A stretch of 14,761 nucleotides of DNA from Alkalihalobacillus alcalophilus ATCC 27647 = CGMCC 1.3604 (GCF_000292245.2 NZ_ALPT02000095.1:1-14761), one strand, 5' to 3'. Counted from the stretch's first letter, positions 1 to 6,727 are shown. Notes: generated by a model from the sequence alone, not told the origin. Translations and numbers: made by a program.

Positions 1-226
1 CAATGCTGTCCACTTCTTTTAGCCATACGAATTCCTTTTTTAGTTGGGTTAATTCAGCCGAACAAGCATTGTAAGTTAATCCTTTGCCTGTTTCTTCGTA
101 GGTATCGTTCCATTGCCCTAAAAAGCGATTAAAGACAAAACGAGAACAGCCGATGGTTTTAGCAATGAAGATTTCCTGTTCTTTGGTTGGATAGAGACGG
201 AATTTGTATGCTTTGTTGATGAGCAT
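1..226 (-). CDS. tnpB: TnpB (IS200/IS605-type OrfB), 5' part only
   Basis: About 75 N-terminal codons of a TnpB protein are visible; the gene runs off the left edge. The translation starts MLINKAYKFRLYPTKEQE and continues through IGCSRFVFNRFLGQWN, the typical TnpB/OrfB N-terminus (basic helix, RLYPT, then the CSRFVFN segment). TnpB is an RNA-guided nuclease of IS200/IS605 elements, ancestral to Cas12; its RuvC-like catalytic residues would lie outside the window. The ATG at 226 is preceded by GAGGTG at a good distance, and a TATAAT -10 element lies at 264-259. No tnpA is visible upstream, so this may be a TnpB-only element, or tnpA may lie elsewhere. Intactness cannot be judged. Family confidence is high. 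Confidence 0.88.
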   Translation of the reverse strand, partial: MLINKAYKFRLYPTKEQEIFIAKTIGCSRFVFNRFLGQWNDTYEETGKGLTYNACSAELTQLKKEFVWLKEVDSI

Positions 227-400
227 TGTTTTCACCTCAGATAGGAATGTATGTTCTTATTATACCCTAACAAGAATCTCTTTGGCTACCGCCAACCGCC
301 ATTCATCTCCCCCTTATCGTTGGGCTTCTCCCTTCACACGATTGAAGAGGGAGTCTTCTGTCGGGAAATTATAAACGGTTGTGTGCTCTCATTACTAAAT
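227..400. other. Probable left-end region of the TnpB element
   Basis: This stretch lies between the tnpB start and the terminator of the flagellar module and holds no convincing gene. It contains a small hairpin at 282-295 (TTGGC, loop TACC, GCCAA) and an imperfect inverted repeat around 330-355 (CTCCCTTC against GAAGAGGGAG). IS200/IS605 elements carry subterminal hairpins rather than terminal inverted repeats, so these could mark the left end. The exact boundary and target site cannot be fixed without the other end or an empty-site sequence. Confidence 0.35.
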
Positions 401-438
401 ATAAAAAAGCGTCTCAAAAGTCATTCAACTTTTGAGAC
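401..438 (-). terminator. Rho-independent terminator closing the flagellar module
   Basis: A perfect 10-bp inverted repeat (GTCTCAAAAG at 411-420 and CTTTTGAGAC at 429-438, 8-nt loop) is followed on the minus strand by GCTTTTTTAT. It sits 5 nt after the stop codon of the yaaR-like gene and is the first strong terminator after the ylqG promoter, so it probably ends the whole five-gene transcript. Confidence 0.85.
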
Positions 439-443
439 CGCCT

Positions 444-884
444 TTACGCATAAATATTAATCAACATACCTTTAATTTCGCCGACCATATCAAGAATATC
501 TAGGCCTTTTTTTTCTTTCTCTAAAACAGCATTCGTTAAATCTAAAAGCTTCTGATCGACTTGCTCGACGATTTTGTAAATTTTTGTACGTCCTCTACGA
601 TTAAAGCCTCTCTTCTCTTCCAAACTTAAGCCATGTTCAACTGCTTCTCCAACAAACTCTTTAATCAGTTGCTTATATTTTCGCAGTTCTTCAACCGTTC
701 TCGTTTCAGACAACGTCTTTCCTTGGTCTTCTATTTTGCCCATTAATTCTCTTAAACGATGTTCAGCTGCTTGATCCCTTTTACCTGACATTACTTCTGA
801 AAAAGAAACCGAAGCACTCGTTTTTGAAGATGATTTTGGGGCAGGTTTCCCAATCCCAGTTGTGGCAATCCTTTGTACATCCAT
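444..884 (-). CDS. yaaR: YaaR-family (DUF327) protein of unknown function
   Basis: A 146-residue soluble protein matching the YaaR/DUF327 family in its central and C-terminal parts: EELRKYKQLIKEFVGEAVEHG, RGFNRRGRTKIYKIVEQVD and a closing GEIKGMLINIYA. The N-terminal 45 residues are Ser/Lys-rich and look disordered; the rest reads as charged helices. There is no signal peptide or membrane segment. A longer reading begins at a GTG at 896, but that GTG lies inside the sequence AAAGGTGGA, which is the ribosome binding site for the ATG at 884, so 884 is preferred. The gene follows flagellin by about 37 nt with no terminator between, so it is probably cotranscribed. In B. subtilis, as I recall, yaaR sits near tmk, so a place at the end of a flagellin operon is informative. 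The molecular function is unknown. Confidence 0.85.
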   Translation of the reverse strand: MDVQRIATTGIGKPAPKSSSKTSASVSFSEVMSGKRDQAAEHRLRELMGKIEDQGKTLSETRTVEELRKYKQLIKEFVGEAVEHGLSLEEKRGFNRRGRTKIYKIVEQVDQKLLDLTNAVLEKEKKGLDILDMVGEIKGMLINIYA

Positions 885-921
885 ATTCAAATCCACCTTT
901 ATGCTCTAACTTGTTCCATTA

Positions 922-2295
922 TTATTGTAACAGTTGTAAGACTCCTTGTGGAAGTTGATTTGCTTGAGCAAGCATGGCAGTTGCTGACTGATTTAAGATG
1001 TTATTACGAGTGAATTCAGTCATCTCTAAAGCCATATCCGCATCACGAATTCGTGATTCAGAAGCTGTTAAATTTTCATGAGTCACTTGTAAATTATTAA
1101 TCGTATGCTCCAATCGATTTTGCACCGCTCCTAATTTAGCACGAGCATCAGACAACGTATTAATCGCTTGGTCAATCCGGAAGATTGCATCGTTTGCCCC
1201 CTCATTTGACACCACATTAATTCCTTCAATGCCAAGAGTTACAACATCCATTTGTGGAATATCAATCATTACGTTTTGGTTCGTATTCGGCCCAATTTGG
1301 AAAGAAAGGGCGTTGTTAGTGACACTAAACTCTAACTCACCCTCTTGAATATTAGATTGGAAATTATACTCAATTCCTCCGTGTTTAAATTTACCATTCA
1401 CCGATGTTAATTCACGTTCCGCTTGAACAGTATTGCCATTAGCATCATTTAAAGTAAAAGTAGCACTAACTTCCATTTTTACTTTAACTGTTCCTGCTGA
1501 AGTAATTTCATTAGTATCGATAGCTAAACCAAAAATCTCATGCCCCGCTGTCCCCCCGTCACCAATCTCAACAGATTTAACTCCTAAAGATAACCCATCT
1601 GGATCCAATATTTCAATTTTCGCAAAGCCATTCTCAACTTCTCGAACATTTATCGTATATTCTCCTAATTTCATATCACTATTTTCAAAATCATTAAATT
1701 TAACGTCACCTTGGGATAATCCTGCACCTGGTTGCGTCATTGTATCTACTTCTTTGGGTTCTGTAATAATTACTTCATAATCCCCAGACTTCAAATTCGC
1801 ATCCGTCACTTTTGGAAAACCATCTAAGTTAATCCCATTAGCATTAGCCACTTGATCATAAGTCGTCAACACCGCACTAAACCCATTCAATAACTTCCTT
1901 GTATTAAACTCGGTTTTTTCTGAGATGCTATCGATTTCGGTCATTAATTGGTCGATTTCTTTTTGGATTTGTTCACGATCATATTCCGTATTCGTATCGT
2001 TAGCCGCTTGAACAGACAGTTCGCGCATTCTTTGTAACATCGTATGTACTTCTTGCATCGCGCCTTCAGATGTTTGCATTAAGGAAATCCCATCCATTGC
2101 ATTTCGTTCAGCCATTTTTAATCCACGAATTTGTGAACGCATTTTTTCCGAAATCGCAAGTCCTGCTGCATCATCTGCCGCACGGTTAATTCTTAATCCT
2201 GAAGATAATTTCTCGAGGTTTTTTGATGTTTGAAATTGATTTTGATATAAATTGCGGTAGGCATTTAAGGCTTGAATGTTATTATTAATTTTCAT
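922..2295 (-). CDS. hag: Flagellin with enlarged central variable domain
   Basis: The filament subunit, 457 residues, exported without a cleaved signal through the flagellar type III apparatus. Residues 1-138 are the conserved D0/D1 half (KLSSGLRINRAADDAAGLAI, RELSVQAAND, TEFNTRKLL). Residues 358-457 are the matching C-terminal half, ending in MLAQANQLPQGVLQLLQ. Between them lie about 219 variable residues that should form surface-exposed D2/D3-type domains. B. subtilis Hag is about 304 residues, so the middle is enlarged. ATG at 2295 has AAAGGAGAG 8-9 nt upstream. The SD directly abuts the TAA of the preceding fliS gene, suggesting translational coupling. The setting (ylqG, ylqH, fliS upstream) differs from the usual csrA-hag-fliD arrangement, so this may be an additional flagellin rather than the main one; the rest of the genome is needed to tell. 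Confidence 0.95.
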   Translation of the reverse strand: MKINNNIQALNAYRNLYQNQFQTSKNLEKLSSGLRINRAADDAAGLAISEKMRSQIRGLKMAERNAMDGISLMQTSEGAMQEVHTMLQRMRELSVQAANDTNTEYDREQIQKEIDQLMTEIDSISEKTEFNTRKLLNGFSAVLTTYDQVANANGINLDGFPKVTDANLKSGDYEVIITEPKEVDTMTQPGAGLSQGDVKFNDFENSDMKLGEYTINVREVENGFAKIEILDPDGLSLGVKSVEIGDGGTAGHEIFGLAIDTNEITSAGTVKVKMEVSATFTLNDANGNTVQAERELTSVNGKFKHGGIEYNFQSNIQEGELEFSVTNNALSFQIGPNTNQNVMIDIPQMDVVTLGIEGINVVSNEGANDAIFRIDQAINTLSDARAKLGAVQNRLEHTINNLQVTHENLTASESRIRDADMALEMTEFTRNNILNQSATAMLAQANQLPQGVLQLLQ

Positions 2296-2308
2296 ATAGC
2301 TCTCTCCT

Positions 2309-2734
2309 TTAATTATCGTAAATAGCTAATTTTTCATATCGATTTTTCTGTTGTTTAATGACATTGGATTCTTGATCTTTTTTTGATCTCATTGCCTCGT
2401 TCCAAGCAGTCATTAATTGATTTAAAATCACGATGATTTCCTCTACAATTTGACCGTCTTTTTGTAAGTTAGCAACTAGCAGACGTTCTACCATGTATTG
2501 ATAAAGCTGTTCGAGTTGATCAGATAAAATCCCAGCTTCATAGTTTAAACCCGCTCCTAACCGAACAAGAATATCCGATGCTTTTTGTAAATGCTCATTC
2601 GCTTTAATAAAATCTTTAAGTTCAATTGATTCAATCGACTCTTCTAATTGGTTCAGACACGCTTCATATAACAGGCTTGTAATTTCCTGTGACGATTTCT
2701 GATATAGCCACTCTTCTGTTAGTAACCCGTTCAA
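2309..2734 (-). CDS. fliS: Divergent FliS-type flagellin export chaperone
   Basis: A 141-residue mostly helical protein with the FliS pattern: EITSLLYEACLNQLEESIES corresponds to the canonical ELTLMLYNGCLKF helix, ANEHLQKASDIL to helix 2, LSDQLEQLYQYMVERLLVAN to helix 3, and EEIIVILNQLMTAWNEAM to helix 4. FliS wraps the disordered C-terminus of flagellin in the cytosol, prevents premature polymerisation and delivers it to FlhA. The usual N-terminal NPYAAYQQ segment is absent and a charged 25-residue tail is added, so it is diverged. The start is a TTG at 2734 with GGAGGG 6 nt upstream; no in-frame ATG is close. It lies 13 nt before flagellin, which makes that flagellin the likely client. A sigma-D-like promoter precedes it. 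Confidence 0.85.
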   Translation of the reverse strand: MNGLLTEEWLYQKSSQEITSLLYEACLNQLEESIESIELKDFIKANEHLQKASDILVRLGAGLNYEAGILSDQLEQLYQYMVERLLVANLQKDGQIVEEIIVILNQLMTAWNEAMRSKKDQESNVIKQQKNRYEKLAIYDN

Positions 2735-2767
2735 TATTTTCCCTCCACTTTTTTGTACTTATCTTTA

Positions 2768-2794
2768 CTATCGTCTTAACTGAAAAATTGTTAA
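2768..2794 (-). promoter_or_regulatory. Candidate sigma-D promoter for fliS-flagellin
   Basis: On the minus strand TTAA (2794-2791), 15 nt, then GACGATAG (2775-2768) resembles the sigma-D consensus TAAA-N15-GCCGATAT, matching 6 of 8 positions in the -10. It begins at the ylqH stop codon and ends 33 nt before the fliS start, in the only sizeable gap of the module (56 nt). It would allow fliS and flagellin to be expressed above ylqGH. The call rests on consensus matching only. Confidence 0.5.
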
Positions 2795-3090
2795 GTCTCT
2801 CTTTCCATACTTTCGATCATAAGTAAAATTTCCGCCATAACCGAATAAAGCTGCGGTGGAATTTGTTCTCCTAAATCAACCTCTAATAAATTGGCTAAGA
2901 GATGAGAGTCCTCTTGCATTTCAATATTATGCTCCTTGGCCATATCCAAAATTTGATTCGCTATTTGTCCACGTCCTTGAGCTACGACCCTTGGAGCATC
3001 TTGGTTTTGTTCATCATAACGAATAACGGCTACACTTTTCCCGTTTTGTTTCTGACGTTTTGTTTGATTAATATATTGATAATGATTCAT
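2791..3090 (-). CDS. ylqH: Free-standing FlhB C-terminal (FlhB-CC) domain protein
   Basis: A 99-residue soluble protein equivalent to the cytoplasmic FlhB-CC/YscU-C domain: SVAVIRYDEQNQDAPRVVAQ, IANQILDMAKEHNIEMQED, LLANLLEVDLGEQIPPQLYS, VMAEILLMIE. FlhB is the export-gate component whose C-terminal domain autocleaves at NPTH and switches export from rod/hook to filament substrates. Here the four transmembrane helices and the NPTH cleavage site are absent; the protein starts about where the cleaved fragment would, with a short basic lead (MNHYQYINQTKRQKQNGK). It matches B. subtilis YlqH in kind. Its start overlaps the ylqG stop by 4 nt (ATGA), so the two are translationally coupled, as expected for partners like FliK and FlhB. 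How a detached switch domain acts is unknown. Confidence 0.88.
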   Translation of the reverse strand: MNHYQYINQTKRQKQNGKSVAVIRYDEQNQDAPRVVAQGRGQIANQILDMAKEHNIEMQEDSHLLANLLEVDLGEQIPPQLYSVMAEILLMIESMERET

Positions 3091-5351
3091 ATTTTGTAAT
3101 CAAACCCTTCCTCCGTAAATACTGCTTTTTGTGTATTTTCTATGACTGGCTGTTCAATATTTTTTTCCTCCAATGGCTTCATTTGTTCAAAACGAATTCC
3201 ATTTAAGGAATAGCCAATTTCACTTAATTTTCCGATTGCATTTTCGACGTACGGGGTCATTTTCCTTTCAAAATGAGGATCATCATTTTTTAAAGTAATC
3301 GACAACTGACGATTTGCGGCAGATATCGAAATGCCTAATTCCCCTAATTTTTTTGTCTCTAATAAAAAATAAAGGGAGCAATTTTCCCAATCTAATTGTT
3401 CTCCACCATTACGCGCTTTTAAAAACAATTGAATATTCTCCACTTGTTCGCCCATTAAGAGTGGCAATTGAAACATCATATTTTGCATATGGCTGTGAGG
3501 TTCAGAACGACTCAAAAGCTGTTGGCCCGTGAGATTTTGCAAAGCTTGACTTGCCAGTTGTTGAACTCTTCCCTCTGTCTCATTTTTAGCCATTTGCATT
3601 AATTGTGATTTAATATCCCTTGGTTCCGTTTCCATAGTCCGATTTGGCTGCTTCAATAATTGTTGAGCAACTTCTGATTCACGCGTTAACCCTAACTGCC
3701 TAAATGCTTCAAATAAAGAACGACTACTCGCCTCTTGATGAATCTTTGGTCTTTCTAAAGAAGGCCTTTGCTCAAGCGTATCACTTCGATTCAATTCATT
3801 TGTAGACACATGCCTTACCTTTGTCTCTGACGGTTTAAATACAAGGGTCTCAATATTTCCTTTTACCTCTTGCACGATTGCTCGTGCTTGCTGGAATTGA
3901 CCAGCCTGTAACAAGCTTCTTGCTTCTTGTAATTGACTGCTCGCTTTTAGTAAAGAACGTTCTGTTTTCATATCGGTAAATAAGAGCATTTCACTTTTCA
4001 TAATCGCATGATCTAATTTCTTTATAACCGTTTCAAGCAATGGTTTCGTTTGTTTAGAGTTTGGAAGTAATTCCTGTTGCCTTACCACCACATCTAACGT
4101 CCTAGAAATATCTCTTTGTGTTCGTTTAAAAGAATCGGTTAATTCAGCCATTTTTTCGGTGATCGTTGTTACAGCGATCTGCTTACTTGCTTCTTGTATA
4201 GGCACGGCTTCATTACTTTTTAAATAAGCGGACGATACAAAGTCTTGCTCACTTAATTGATCTAATGCTTGTAAAACCGTTTGGATGATTTGCCTAGCCT
4301 TCAATTCCCGACCATCTTCAAGCTTTGATTCAGCTTGAGAAATATTGCTTTGTAAATTTTCTATCGTTTCCTTTGTTAATAAAGATTGATTTTGCAAAAG
4401 GAAGCTCCGTAATTCCGTTAAGATATTTTGAACATTTGCTTCTTTTGACACTCCTCTTATTAACTGTTCCACTTGATGTTGAATGTTTCCGGTGGGAGAC
4501 GACTCACTTTTTGGTTGTTGAGTAAGCGAATCTCCAGAATTTTGACTCAGGAGCATCTGCTCTAATAAAACTTGGACATTTTGTATCGATGAAAGCTGAT
4601 TCAAACTGTTCGTCTGTGTTAATAAACGGGAGAGCGTATTCAAATCTACGCTTCCACCTGCTTGGTTTTGTGTCAGTTGATTTAATAGCTGTTCTACTCG
4701 ATTTAACACAGCTTGATTCGGATTTCTTTGCAATAATGCAGCGATATCTCTTAACGCGGCATCCAGTACTGGCTGTTGATGTAAATCCAGTCCTCGGACA
4801 TTTAATTGCTCGATTGCCTTACTATAAGGCTGACCGTGTAAAGCCTCATGGACGCTACGTAACTGCTGTAATGTCGGTTCTATTTTTTTATTTATTAACG
4901 CCTCTAAAGAAGCAAGTCTATTTTTTTGATCGGTCCCTTCTGAAAAAAAGGTCTGTAATTGGTTGAGCACGTCTTTAGTAATCGGGATATTTCTTTGATG
5001 TAAAAGTTCGATTGCCGCTCTTAATTCTGGACTCGCCTTTTGACTTCCTAAGCTTAACGAATCGGAGTTGGGATTGACTGCTGCCGAATTCTCTTTGTTT
5101 GTTTGACTTTGATTAACCTCTTTAAGGGCGAGCATTCCCTCTTTATGATCAACTACTTCAACCGATACCCTCGATTGGTTAGGGACTCCCTCAGGAAAAG
5201 AGGCTTTCATTTCTCTTCCTTTAATCGAAACGATGGCTTCTTTCTCGTTAAGACTTTCTTTTATCGTTACTGCTAATTTATCGCCTTGGTTCATTTGAGC
5301 CGTTTTTTCGGAAGATTGATTCGATTGAAAAGGTTGGACATTAATTTGCAT
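3087..5351 (-). CDS. ylqG: FliK-like (YlqG-type) hook-length-control-related protein
   Basis: A 754-residue hydrophilic, Gln/Ser/Leu-rich protein without signal or membrane segments. Residues about 20-80 form a small beta-type domain (DKLAVTIKESLNEKEAIVSI, SVEVVDHKEGMLALKEV). A long, mostly helical Gln-rich middle follows. Residues about 629-724 resemble the FliK C-terminal domain (SLYFLLETKKLGELGISISA, then a LSITLK strand and a final LSEIGYSLNGIRFEQ). FliK measures hook length with its extended N-terminus and flips FlhB-CC with its C-terminal domain, so overlap with the ylqH gene fits a ruler/switch pair. The ATG at 5351 follows AGGAGCT at 8 nt. A sigma-D-like promoter lies 32 nt upstream. 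The YlqG name rests on pairing with YlqH and general character; this family is poorly conserved. Confidence 0.75.
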   Translation of the reverse strand: MQINVQPFQSNQSSEKTAQMNQGDKLAVTIKESLNEKEAIVSIKGREMKASFPEGVPNQSRVSVEVVDHKEGMLALKEVNQSQTNKENSAAVNPNSDSLSLGSQKASPELRAAIELLHQRNIPITKDVLNQLQTFFSEGTDQKNRLASLEALINKKIEPTLQQLRSVHEALHGQPYSKAIEQLNVRGLDLHQQPVLDAALRDIAALLQRNPNQAVLNRVEQLLNQLTQNQAGGSVDLNTLSRLLTQTNSLNQLSSIQNVQVLLEQMLLSQNSGDSLTQQPKSESSPTGNIQHQVEQLIRGVSKEANVQNILTELRSFLLQNQSLLTKETIENLQSNISQAESKLEDGRELKARQIIQTVLQALDQLSEQDFVSSAYLKSNEAVPIQEASKQIAVTTITEKMAELTDSFKRTQRDISRTLDVVVRQQELLPNSKQTKPLLETVIKKLDHAIMKSEMLLFTDMKTERSLLKASSQLQEARSLLQAGQFQQARAIVQEVKGNIETLVFKPSETKVRHVSTNELNRSDTLEQRPSLERPKIHQEASSRSLFEAFRQLGLTRESEVAQQLLKQPNRTMETEPRDIKSQLMQMAKNETEGRVQQLASQALQNLTGQQLLSRSEPHSHMQNMMFQLPLLMGEQVENIQLFLKARNGGEQLDWENCSLYFLLETKKLGELGISISAANRQLSITLKNDDPHFERKMTPYVENAIGKLSEIGYSLNGIRFEQMKPLEEKNIEQPVIENTQKAVFTEEGFDYKI

Positions 5352-5383
5352 AAGTTCAGCTCCTGATATTCACTCTCTTATAT

Positions 5384-5410
5384 ATATCGGTTTTTTTTAG
5401 AAATCATTAA
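5384..5410 (-). promoter_or_regulatory. Sigma-D-like promoter of the flagellar module
   Basis: On the minus strand TTAA (5410-5407), 15 nt, then ACCGATAT (5391-5384) matches 7 of 8 positions of the sigma-D -10 consensus GCCGATAT and 3 of 4 of the -35 TAAA. Its position, just after the dinB terminator and 32 nt before the ylqG start, fits. The spacer ends in a run of eight A (5398-5391), so a slippage event would change -35/-10 spacing. Confidence 0.65.
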
Positions 5411-5412
5411 AC

Positions 5413-5458
5413 AAAAAACGTGATTTCTTGAATTATTGCTCATCAAGGAAATCACGTT
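5413..5458 (-). terminator. Terminator of dinB, overlapping its 3' end
   Basis: Arms at 5417-5431 and 5443-5458 pair over 15 bp with one bulged base and an 11-nt loop; on the minus strand the stem is followed by TTTTTTGTTT. The upstream arm lies inside the last codons of dinB. It separates dinB from the flagellar module. Confidence 0.8.
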
Positions 5459-6674
5459 GAAAACTCGTTCGGAGTGTTTCATTTTGTTCATTTATTTCAA
5501 CTTTTTGGGCATTGGCTTGTGGAAAAATAGTATGCCCATATTTCTCTTTTAATTGGCCTACTGTTTCTAATAATTTATACTTTTTTTCATCCTCTTTATA
5601 ATTAAATAAATCAAGCTGTTTGTAAGCATGTTCTTGCTCGATCAAATCATAAGTACTAATACCAAGTAACCGAATATAGTCCCCTTTCCATGCAATATTA
5701 AATAAGTATAAGCTTTCTTTGTAAAGGTCCTGTTCATCTTGAATCGGATTTTCTACTTTATGACTCTTTGTGATCGTCTTCCAATTTGCATATCGAACCA
5801 TAATTTGTATACCATAGGCACACACTTTTTTCCTTTTTAAACGTCTTTCCACTAAACCTGCAAGCCTTTTTAGCTCATTTCTTATTTTCACTTCATTAAT
5901 CGTATCACTTGAAAGTGTCGAAGAATGACCAATGCTTTTAAATTCATAAATCGAATCAGGGTCCACTTCACGAAGATCGTTTCCGTTCGCTCGTTCATGT
6001 AACCTTAAACCATTCACGCCAAAATGTTGCTCTAATAACTTTTTATCCGCATTTGCTAAATCACCAATCGTCATTATATGAAGCTTTTTCCACTTCTCAA
6101 CGGTTCGTTTTCCAATCCCGTGCATTTCCCTTATATCCAATGGCCATAATTTATCTTTTAAATCTCTTTTTCGTAAAATCGTTAAGCCTTTAGGTTTTTG
6201 CATATCACTCGCCATTTTCGCTAAAAACTTATTGGGAGCAATTCCAATACTACAAGGTAAATCCATTTCATCGAGCAGTCGTTGCTGAATTTCTTTAGCT
6301 AGTTGAACTGGATGACCTTCTTTTAAATAAAAAGTCGCATCAACATACCCTTCATCAATCGAAACCGGTTCCACTAATGGAGTATAACCTTTTAATAAAT
6401 CAAAAAGAGCTTGAGAAGCAGCCTTATATCTTGAAAAATTCGGAGGTATGAGCATGAGATTTGGACATAATTTCATCGCTTGCCAGACAGGCATCGTCGT
6501 TTTGACACCTTTTGCTCTGGCTTCATAGCTACTTGTGACAATAATCCCTTTTCTTTTTTCGACATTTCCGGCTATCGCGATCGGTTTGCCTTTTAGTTTC
6601 GGATTATACGCCATTTCAACCGAAGCATAAAAGCTATTCATATCAATATGAAAAATGACCCGTGACTTTGACAA
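5433..6674 (-). CDS. dinB: Y-family DNA polymerase IV (YqjH/PolY1 type)
   Basis: An error-prone translesion DNA polymerase. With the TTG at 6674 it is 413 residues, about the size of B. subtilis YqjH. Visible landmarks: the metal-binding HIDMNSFYASVE (Asp11), the catalytic EPVSIDEGYVD (Asp107, Glu108), the YEARAKGVKTTMP finger segment, a helix-hairpin-helix region (MHGIGKRTVEKW), the little-finger domain, and QLDLF near residue 353, a classic beta-clamp binding motif. The TTG is preceded by AAA and nine G residues, which can pair with the anti-SD. An in-frame ATG (6698) and a TTG (6764) extend the ORF. The latter has a good AAAGGAGG, but it lies inside the upstream terminator stem and would add about 30 residues foreign to the family, so 6674 is preferred with moderate certainty. 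Confidence 0.9.
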   Translation of the reverse strand: MSKSRVIFHIDMNSFYASVEMAYNPKLKGKPIAIAGNVEKRKGIIVTSSYEARAKGVKTTMPVWQAMKLCPNLMLIPPNFSRYKAASQALFDLLKGYTPLVEPVSIDEGYVDATFYLKEGHPVQLAKEIQQRLLDEMDLPCSIGIAPNKFLAKMASDMQKPKGLTILRKRDLKDKLWPLDIREMHGIGKRTVEKWKKLHIMTIGDLANADKKLLEQHFGVNGLRLHERANGNDLREVDPDSIYEFKSIGHSSTLSSDTINEVKIRNELKRLAGLVERRLKRKKVCAYGIQIMVRYANWKTITKSHKVENPIQDEQDLYKESLYLFNIAWKGDYIRLLGISTYDLIEQEHAYKQLDLFNYKEDEKKYKLLETVGQLKEKYGHTIFPQANAQKVEINEQNETLRTSFQRDFLDEQ

Positions 6675-6697
6675 ATCGCCCCCCCCCTTTAGCTTCA

Positions 6698-6725
6698 TTT
6701 TATACGAAAGTTTGTTCTTATTCAA
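6698..6725 (-). promoter_or_regulatory. Candidate dinB promoter with LexA-like box
   Basis: A TATAAA -10 (6704-6699) has a weak TTGAAT -35 about 15 nt upstream (6725-6720). Between them, 6705-6718 reads CGAAAGTTTGTTCT on the plus strand, close to the Bacillus LexA/DinR box CGAACRNRYGTTYC (three mismatches) and a near-palindrome. A LexA site here would place this polymerase under SOS control. The promoter is weak by consensus and the box imperfect. Confidence 0.35.
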
Positions 6726-6727
6726 AT

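Noticed and set aside
251..460. Plus-strand ORF of 69 codons over the terminator and the TnpB left region
   Set aside because: No ribosome binding site, low-complexity product, overlaps a perfect terminator stem and the end of yaaR.
885..896. GTG start at 896 for the yaaR-like gene
   Set aside because: The GTG is part of the ribosome binding site AAAGGTGGA that serves the ATG at 884.
1433..1780. Plus-strand ORF of 115 codons inside flagellin
   Set aside because: Antisense to a clearly coding flagellin region, no ribosome binding site, composition of a frame shadow.
4589..4966. Plus-strand ORF of 125 codons inside ylqG
   Set aside because: Antisense shadow of the Gln-rich coding region, no ribosome binding site and no recognisable motif.
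3600..5300. Repetitive Gln-rich stretches in ylqG as tandem repeats
   Set aside because: The low-complexity Gln/Leu-rich helices do not form regular repeat units at DNA or protein level.
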